11,139 nt of DNA from JAFGPJ01 sp964439135. GTDB lineage: Bacteria > Planctomycetota > Phycisphaerae > Sedimentisphaerales > Anaerobacaceae. The notes under the pieces were generated by a model that was not told where the DNA came from, made no database searches, and saw only the letters and a list, made by a program, of their open reading frames with translations. Position numbers and translations under genes: made by a program. Positions within the stretch are counted from its first letter, which is position 1, and the number at the start of each line of letters is the position of its first letter. The stretch is taken from contig CAYTNN010000156.1 in the NCBI GenBank assembly GCA_964439135.1, forward strand, positions 1-11,139, written 5' to 3'. Of this stretch, positions 6,462-11,139 are shown one piece after another.

Positions 6462-6525
6462 ATTTACTATTTTCTATTGTCTATTGTCTATTGATTTTTC
6501 TTCGTGGTTCTTCGTGTCCTTCGTG
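6462..6525. repeat. Heptanucleotide and related short repeats, right flank of operon
   Basis: TCTATTG is repeated three times without gaps (6473-6493), followed by CTTCGTG at 6500, 6510 and 6519. Read on the minus strand these are CAATAGA and CACGAAG units, alike in style to those on the plus strand at 170-253. The segment 6462-6486 is the inverted counterpart of 195-219. The block sits between the operon promoter and the MFS gene end. Confidence 0.75.
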
Positions 6526-6564
6526 GTTGGTAGTTGGTGGTCTTTTGAATTTATTATTTTCTAT

Positions 6565-7812
6565 TTACGATTTGCGATTTGCGTTTTGTGTATATTTGCC
6601 GTTAAGCAATAGAATGAGCTGGGCGAGAAATCCTGCTGCTATGAGGATCAGGGCAAAGAAGTACGGCCAGTGGAGGCCGAGATTCTTTGCGAAGTATCCG
6701 CCGGCACCCGAGCCGACTATTACCCCGATAGAGATTGTGGTTTCGTGAACAACCATCTGTACGGAACGTTTTTTTGTGCCGCAGGCGCCGTAGTAGAGGT
6801 GCGAGCTGTATGCAAAACCGAAGCCGCAGCCCATAACGATAAATGACAGGGCAAATACCGGGAGCGACCGGCCGTAAATAATCAGTACAAGCGATACTGA
6901 AAGCAGCACCGGGACCGCGAGCAAGAGAGCGGATTTGAAGTGCCAGAAGGCGCATCTGCCGGCGGCCGTCATCACGGCGAAATTGCAGACGCCGAATATC
7001 GTGACCATTATGCCGAACCATGTCTCGGAAAAACCGATGTCGGTGAAAAGCAGCGCAAACTGCGAGCGTGTAACGCCGAGGCATGCCCAGGAGCTGAATA
7101 GAGCAATGCGCGCAATCCAGCGGAAGCGCATCAGGTCGGCCCTGTTTTCACAGCCGGCGACGGGTTTAGCGTCCTCGTCACCAAACAGACTCGCATGGAC
7201 CGAGCCGTCAGTTGCTACGCTTAGAAATAGAAAGCAGACAAACATGCCGCAGGTAGCAAAGACGACGGGAAAGACGGTATTTGTCTCGATGAAGATACCG
7301 CCGAGCAAAGGGCCTACAATAGCGGCACCGGACCAGGCACCGTTGTAGGTTCCAAGCCGGCGATTCAAGGTCGGGCCTTCGAAGTCCTCGGAGACCCAGC
7401 TCATAAGAAAAGGCCAGAATAGTGACATTGCCGCCCCGGCGACCGCACCGGCAGCAATTACGGTCCAGATCAGCACCAGGTTACCGACGAGCTGCTTCGA
7501 CAGGATCGCATAAACCACGACGCTCATTGCCAGGGCCGAAACAAAGGCAACGGCCACGGCGATGCGGGTGGTATTTTTGGGATTGTGCTGGCCGAGAGCT
7601 GCGCCCGCCAGGAGCAGACAAACCAGGTAGCCGAACATATTCGCGGCCCAGGCGTAACCGACGTGGTCCTCCGAGCCGCCGATATTGCGAACGATAAATG
7701 GCATAGTCGTCCACCACGCGCTGAGACTGATAGCCATCATGAACGCCGCTCCATATAGCGGACGAACGCCATGTAAAGCATTTATCGGATTTTTGCTAAA
7801 TACACCTTTCAT
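6565..7812 (-). CDS. Major facilitator superfamily transporter
   Basis: A 415-aa inner-membrane protein with about twelve hydrophobic segments in two halves. The first six run from about GAAFMMAISLSAWW to FATCGMFVCFLFL. A hydrophilic central loop with SLFGDEDAKPVAG follows, then six more ending in FFALILIAAGFLAQLILLL. This is the MFS layout, but the substrate cannot be read from the sequence. The frame is open to an ATG at 7977. The extra 55 residues are hydrophilic and atypical, and the ATG at 7812 has TAAGGTG seven bases upstream, so I start there. A 17-bp palindrome adjoins that site. The last seven codons (ending NANRKS) consist of heptanucleotide repeats. It diverges from the β-barrel gene and is transcribed toward, but probably separately from, the defence operon. 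Confidence 0.85.
   Translation of the reverse strand: MKGVFSKNPINALHGVRPLYGAAFMMAISLSAWWTTMPFIVRNIGGSEDHVGYAWAANMFGYLVCLLLAGAALGQHNPKNTTRIAVAVAFVSALAMSVVVYAILSKQLVGNLVLIWTVIAAGAVAGAAMSLFWPFLMSWVSEDFEGPTLNRRLGTYNGAWSGAAIVGPLLGGIFIETNTVFPVVFATCGMFVCFLFLSVATDGSVHASLFGDEDAKPVAGCENRADLMRFRWIARIALFSSWACLGVTRSQFALLFTDIGFSETWFGIMVTIFGVCNFAVMTAAGRCAFWHFKSALLLAVPVLLSVSLVLIIYGRSLPVFALSFIVMGCGFGFAYSSHLYYGACGTKKRSVQMVVHETTISIGVIVGSGAGGYFAKNLGLHWPYFFALILIAAGFLAQLILLLNGKYTQNANRKS
6568..6588. repeat. Heptanucleotide repeats forming the MFS gene's 3' end
   Basis: Three consecutive 7-mers on the plus strand, CGATTTG, CGATTTG and CGTTTTG, directly precede the MFS stop codon in coding terms and encode its last residues. 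The repeat has therefore invaded, or extended, a coding sequence. The remaining spacer to 6464 is AT-rich simple sequence. Confidence 0.65.
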
Positions 7813-7819
7813 CGTCTTG

Positions 7820-7841
7820 CACCTTAGAATGGGCCATTCTA
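7820..7841 (-). promoter_or_regulatory. MFS ribosome binding site with adjoining 17-bp palindrome
   Basis: AAGGTG (7820-7825, minus) is the ribosome binding site that decides the MFS start at 7812. Overlapping its upstream edge, TAGAATGG and CCATTCTA (7825-7832 and 7834-7841) form a perfect inverted repeat around one G. It could be an operator or a small hairpin that masks the ribosome site. Confidence 0.5.
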
Positions 7842-7960
7842 TCGCCGCGGCTTTAGAATTCCACAAGATAATGGCAGAGCAATGATTATCCGGCGAATCA
7901 CGCTTATCTTTTTGCGGCTGCATGGAACATTGGTGAGCTGCGAAACGTGAGCGTAAATTC

Positions 7961-7987
7961 AAAAGGGCCGTTACCAAAACGCCTTTT
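7961..7987. other. Hairpin in the divergent control region
   Basis: AAAAGG pairs with CCTTTT and CGTT with AACG around a five-base loop, with a two-base bulge on one side. On the minus strand it would form right at the 5' end of the MFS transcript. The T-tract belongs to the stem, so termination is doubtful. The adjoining GGCCCTTTTGAATTTAC recurs, with one base missing, at 366-381. Confidence 0.4.
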
Positions 7988-7999
7988 AGTGCCTATTAT
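7971..7999 (+). promoter_or_regulatory. Candidate promoter of the β-barrel gene
   Basis: TTACCA (7971-7976), a 17-bp spacer, then TATTAT (7994-7999). Consensus matches are 4/6 and 5/6. It gives a leader of about 65 bases to the ATG at 8070. The -10 overlaps the -10 of the opposing MFS promoter, so the two promoters would compete. Confidence 0.35.
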
Positions 8000-8023
8000 A
8001 AGTAGACAAGACAATCATGATAA
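7995..8023 (-). promoter_or_regulatory. Candidate promoter of the MFS gene
   Basis: Minus strand: TTATCA (8018-8023), a 17-bp spacer, then a perfect TATAAT (7995-8000). Transcription would start near 7988, just upstream of the ATG at 7977, leaving a leader of about 175 bases before the preferred start at 7812. Confidence 0.45.
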
Positions 8024-8069
8024 TTTGCAGTTTTTTATGTGCTGCATATTTTAGAAGGAGTTCGACGAA

Positions 8070-8822
8070 ATGGCACAGACAAGGTCCAACAAAAGATGGG
8101 GGCAAAAGCGAGGCTGGAATCTAATCCACAGTTTTTCTATCGAACGTGCCGGCCCGGCTAATCGCTGCGCAGTCCGGATATGTTCGGCGATTATGCTGCT
8201 CTGCTGGGCGAGCATAAGTTTTGCCGGAGGATCCGGCCCCGGAATCGGAATCAAAGTGGGTGCCCAAACTATGGACAGCCCCACCGACTTAGACAAAACG
8301 ACACGGACTCGATTCGAGGTGGAAATCGCCAGCCCTCGATTCGGCAACGACTACTTCGACATAGCCCTGTCATTCGGCGGCTCATCATTCGGCTCTTATG
8401 ACAGTGAATATGCGGAATTCGTTGATGATGTGCTGGTTGAAGAATTTTATACGGATCGTTACTCCATCTACGACCTGCGTCTTGCCGCGCGTTTGTATCC
8501 ATTTGGCGACAGTAACTGGCTCCAGCCATACGTTGGAGCGGGCATCGGATACTTCTGGTTTCTCGATTCATGGGAATACGAATATTATGAAACCTATGAA
8601 GATCCGTACATTCCCGACGTATTCGATACATATTCTGAAACCGGAGAGGACACGGATACACTGGCCCACGGCTTGTTTCCTTTCGTCACGGCTGGCCTGA
8701 TGATACCGGTCGTATCAAATTTCGAGCTGCAGTTCGAGTTCCAATATCATTACGATAAGCAAGATTCAGGTTTCGACTTCGGTGGCCCTGTCTATATGTT
8801 CGGCTGCCTTTTCCGATTTTGA
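8070..8822 (+). CDS. Outer-membrane β-barrel protein (OmpA/opacity-like)
   Basis: A 250-aa probable outer-membrane protein. A hydrophobic stretch at about 37-52 ending SISFA, then GG, looks like a signal peptide with cleavage near 52. The basic region before it is unusually long. AAGGAG nine bases before the ATG supports this start, and no internal Met suits better until residue 42. The mature part has alternating amphipathic strands (YFDIALSFGGSSFG, YDLRLAARLYPFG, QPYVGAGIGYFWF, FPFVTAGLMIP, FELQFEFQYHYD), and the chain ends in aromatic F, as outer-membrane barrels do. Two loops (about 110-132 and 166-198) are very rich in Asp, Glu and Tyr and are probably surface exposed. Ligand unknown. 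It diverges from the MFS gene and converges on the helicase gene with only 19 bp between stops. Confidence 0.75.
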   Translation: MAQTRSNKRWGQKRGWNLIHSFSIERAGPANRCAVRICSAIMLLCWASISFAGGSGPGIGIKVGAQTMDSPTDLDKTTRTRFEVEIASPRFGNDYFDIALSFGGSSFGSYDSEYAEFVDDVLVEEFYTDRYSIYDLRLAARLYPFGDSNWLQPYVGAGIGYFWFLDSWEYEYYETYEDPYIPDVFDTYSETGEDTDTLAHGLFPFVTAGLMIPVVSNFELQFEFQYHYDKQDSGFDFGGPVYMFGCLFRF

Positions 8823-8841
8823 GGCAAGAAAAAAATCCGTA

Positions 8842-10872
8842 TCAGACTTGTTCCGGTCCGGGCAAGGCATCTTGTTTTTCGCCGGCGATCAAATGCGGCA
8901 GGCCCTCTTCCAGCTCCATATTCTCGGTCAGGTCCTGAGCAACCTCGGTTAAAAAACGGCTCGGCTTCATCATTATCAGGCTGCGAGAACGGTTGCGGTA
9001 AAGTTGCGGTGCGACAAGATACAACTCGTCTTTGGCCCGTGTCACGGCCACGTGGAAGACGCGCCTTTCTTCCTCCAGATCCTCCTGTGTATTGATAGCC
9101 AGGTCCGTCGGAAACCTGCCGTCTGCCAGCCAGGGAATGAAAACAACAGGCCATTCCAGCCCCTTGGCCTGATGAACCGTGCTGAGTATTACGAATTCCT
9201 GTTCGGTCGGCCCGGTCACTACGTTCTCTCCGGAAAATTCTCCCGCTAAGACGACATCGGCAAGAAAGGCCTCGACGGTATTGTACTGGGCGGCAAAATT
9301 GGCCAAAGCCCGGATATCCTGCCTGCGAAGCTCGGCCCGGTCATAATGAGAAATTAGGTAGTCATCGTAGCAGCGTTCCAGCACGGCGTCGATAATCTCT
9401 GCGGGGGAATTAAGCTTCGCCAATTCCCCGACAAGCCCGACAAAATCAACGTAGAAAGGTCTTGCACCGGCAGGAAGCAGGCCGACCGTCTCCGGCTTGC
9501 AAGCCAGTTCGAATGTCTCGTCCGCCTGGCTGATATGTTGCCACACCCTGCGGGATAAAGCGCCGCCGACCCGGGGCAGCATCTTGAGCAGCCGCAGCCA
9601 GGCAAGCTCATCGTGCGGATTCTGCAGGATCCGCATATAACATATAACATCCTTCATGTGCGCCTGCTCGAAGAATCGCAGTCCTCCCCGAACGTGAAAC
9701 GGAATGTTGCGACGCTGGAATTCCAGTTGAATCTCAAGCGAGTGCCAGTGGCTGCGATACAAAACAGCAATGTCGTTCAGATTCCGGCCTTCGTCGAGCA
9801 GGTGCAGCACATACTCGGCGATAAAACGGGCCTGGACGTAGTGGTCCTGGGTGGTGACAATAGCGGGTTTCAAGCCCGACGGCCTTTTAGCGTGAAGTGT
9901 TTTGTCAAGTCGACGGCTGTTGAACGCGATGCTGGCGTTGGCCAGCGACAATATCTCTACGACAGATCGATAATTCGTTTCAAGCTTGTAATCTCTGGCG
10001 TCGGGGTAGCGCTGTTTGAAGGTGATAATATTTTCAAAACTTGCTCCACGAAAACTGTAGATGGATTGGGAGTCATCGCCCACAACAGCAAGGCTGCGAT
10101 GTTTGGACGCCAGCAGATCGACGATAGAGCCCTGGATGGCATTCGTATCCTGGTATTCATCGACGAGAATGTGCAGGAACTGATTTGCAAGAGCTTCTCG
10201 AACCTGCTCGTGCTCGGTAAGCAGCCGCAGCCACAAGCTGAGCAGATCGTCGAAGTCCAGCAGTTGTCGCTCTGACTTGCGAGCGGTATAAAGGATCAGC
10301 ACCTTCTCGATCTCACCGGCCTCTCGAATGAACATCGGATATCGTTTGGCAAGAACATCTTCCAAGGGCTCCAGCGTGTTTTGGACGAAACTGGATATCG
10401 CGGCCAGCACCGACTTTTGTGGGAATCGCCGCTGACGAATGTCAACTCCGGCATCATGAACACAAGAGGCTATAAGGTCCTTCGAGTCTTCTCGATCCAG
10501 AATCGTGAAGTCCGGGGAGATATCCAGCATTTTGCCGTGCCGGCGAAGAATCCGATTGGCGATATGATGGAATGTGCCGCCCCAGATGTCTCTTGTTTTC
10601 TGCTTCACCAGAACCTCCACCCGGCTGAGCATTTCGCGGGCGGCGCGGTTCGTAAAGGTCACGAGCATGATGCGTGAGGGATCCACCCCATTATTAACAA
10701 GCCAGGCCAGGCGATACGTCAGGGCCCGAGTCTTGCCGCTTCCGGCACCGGCCACGACTAACATTGGACCGGCCGGAGCGGTCGCGACGGCTAATTGCTC
10801 TTCGTTGAGATCGGCCGCGAAGTCTATTTGGCCCGCTGCGGTTCTTGATGTCAGTGTGAATTTCCTTGCCAT
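8842..10872 (-). CDS. UvrD/Rep/PcrA-family SF1A DNA helicase
   Basis: A 676-aa ATP-dependent 3'-5' DNA helicase acting in repair or replication restart. All family motifs are present: Q-motif LNEEQLAVATAP (22-33), Walker A AGAGSGKT (41-48), LVTFTNRAAREM (70-81), GGTFHHIANR (98-107), DEYQDT (238-243), VVGDDSQSIYSFRGA (263-277), LETNYRS (297-303), STVHQAKGLEW (564-574) and VAVTRAKDELYL (608-619). The length is close to Rep (about 670 aa). It is shorter than PcrA/UvrD (about 720), and the C-terminal Tudor-like extension of those proteins is not obvious. The ribosome binding site before ATG 10872 is weak. It stands alone, converging on the β-barrel gene, and is probably a chromosomal housekeeping gene unrelated to the defence operon. 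Which paralogue it is (rep, pcrA or uvrD) cannot be decided here. Confidence 0.92.
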   Translation of the reverse strand: MARKFTLTSRTAAGQIDFAADLNEEQLAVATAPAGPMLVVAGAGSGKTRALTYRLAWLVNNGVDPSRIMLVTFTNRAAREMLSRVEVLVKQKTRDIWGGTFHHIANRILRRHGKMLDISPDFTILDREDSKDLIASCVHDAGVDIRQRRFPQKSVLAAISSFVQNTLEPLEDVLAKRYPMFIREAGEIEKVLILYTARKSERQLLDFDDLLSLWLRLLTEHEQVREALANQFLHILVDEYQDTNAIQGSIVDLLASKHRSLAVVGDDSQSIYSFRGASFENIITFKQRYPDARDYKLETNYRSVVEILSLANASIAFNSRRLDKTLHAKRPSGLKPAIVTTQDHYVQARFIAEYVLHLLDEGRNLNDIAVLYRSHWHSLEIQLEFQRRNIPFHVRGGLRFFEQAHMKDVICYMRILQNPHDELAWLRLLKMLPRVGGALSRRVWQHISQADETFELACKPETVGLLPAGARPFYVDFVGLVGELAKLNSPAEIIDAVLERCYDDYLISHYDRAELRRQDIRALANFAAQYNTVEAFLADVVLAGEFSGENVVTGPTEQEFVILSTVHQAKGLEWPVVFIPWLADGRFPTDLAINTQEDLEEERRVFHVAVTRAKDELYLVAPQLYRNRSRSLIMMKPSRFLTEVAQDLTENMELEEGLPHLIAGEKQDALPGPEQV

Positions 10873-11139
10873 TTCATTACATCGTTGATTCTTTTTCGTT
10901 GCTACTTATTTTATACAAAGAGTGCTAACTGCTGGAAAGCAGGATAACACAAAACCACCACAATGTCAGCCTTTTCGACTATAGAGCTGAAATTTAGAAC
11001 AACTTCGAAATGCAGGATTGTAAAGCTAGATTTAACAACCCACCTGAGCAATAGACCATGGAATTTGTGAGTTTTTAAAATAGTTTCAACTGCAAAAAAG
11101 TTGGTGGGCTGATAAGAAATAAACCCTGCAACTCTTTTG
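10873..11139. other. Gene-free right end of the window
   Basis: No coding frame is supported. The first 70 bases hold the probable helicase promoter. The rest is AT-rich with only a weak hairpin (CAACT and AGTTG around seven bases near 11090). The next gene on the right presumably lies outside the window. Confidence 0.5.
10910..10938 (-). promoter_or_regulatory. Candidate promoter of the UvrD-like helicase gene
   Basis: Minus strand: TTTCCA (10933-10938), a 17-bp spacer, then TATAAA (10910-10915). Consensus matches are 4/6 and 5/6. A short inverted repeat, CTGCT and AGCAG around GGAA (10929-10942), covers the -35 element and could be an operator. No LexA-like box was recognised. Confidence 0.4.

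Noticed and set aside
7813..7977. N-terminal extension of the MFS protein to an ATG at 7977.
   Set aside because: The 55 residues are hydrophilic and unlike an MFS N-terminus. The ATG is about 11 bases from the predicted transcript start, and a good ribosome site exists at 7820-7825 for the ATG at 7812.
8070..8822. Other long frames overlapping the real genes on the opposite strand, for example within the helicase, MFS and barrel genes.
   Set aside because: They lie wholly within well-supported coding sequences, show no recognisable motif, and have compositions typical of antisense or out-of-frame readings.
8842..10872. UvrD-like helicase as part of the defence system (as in Gabija or other UvrD-containing systems).
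   Set aside because: It is separated from the operon by two unrelated genes, appears to have its own promoter, is by eye higher in GC, and has no adjacent nuclease partner.
10920..10928. GAGTGCTAA upstream of the helicase gene, a perfect half of the CIRCE (HrcA) operator; an 8-of-9 match also occurs near 6433.
   Set aside because: CIRCE needs an inverted partner nine bases away, and neither site has one. Eight- to nine-base matches are expected by chance in 11 kb.

Overview
The window looks like a chromosomal segment from an uncultured Gram-negative bacterium. The outer-membrane β-barrel gene at 8070-8822 implies a second membrane. The intergenic simple repeats (CACGAAG-, CGCAGAG- and CAATAGA-type units) remind me of Planctomycetota and related environmental genomes. 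That placement is an impression from memory, not a computed assignment.

Layout. Positions 1-484 hold no gene, but carry heptanucleotide repeats, several imperfect hairpins and a +-strand terminator-like hairpin. Positions 485-6378 are one tightly packed minus-strand operon, read right to left: a 238-aa adenine-methylase-like subunit; a 500-aa Eco57I-type methylase overlapping it by 17 bp; two small ORFs (34 and 59 aa) with good ribosome binding sites; a Bro-N/DinD-like protein; and an 834-aa fusion of a GIY-YIG-like nuclease domain with an SF2 helicase. Positions 6379-6564 hold the probable operon promoter and a second block of heptanucleotide repeats. An MFS transporter (6565-7812, minus) and an outer-membrane β-barrel protein (8070-8822, plus) diverge from a shared control region at 7813-8069. 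A UvrD/Rep/PcrA-family helicase (8842-10872, minus) converges on the barrel gene. Positions 10873-11139 are non-coding as far as I can see.

How the parts fit. The operon reads as a restriction-modification-like defence system. Methylation is split over two subunits whose visible motifs complement each other: the small one has a canonical SAM-binding motif I but no NPPY, and the large one has NPPY but a degenerate motif I. The GIY-YIG/helicase protein is the likely translocating, cutting subunit. The DinD-like protein and the small ORFs are the unusual passengers. The bro/dinD gene contains a perfect 25-bp palindrome made of two 10-bp palindromes one helical turn apart, which could be an internal operator. 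By eye the operon is clearly more AT-rich than the transporter and UvrD genes. It is bracketed by a 25-bp imperfect inverted repeat (22/25 matches), consistent with acquisition as a cassette. The MFS, barrel and UvrD-like genes look like ordinary chromosomal genes.
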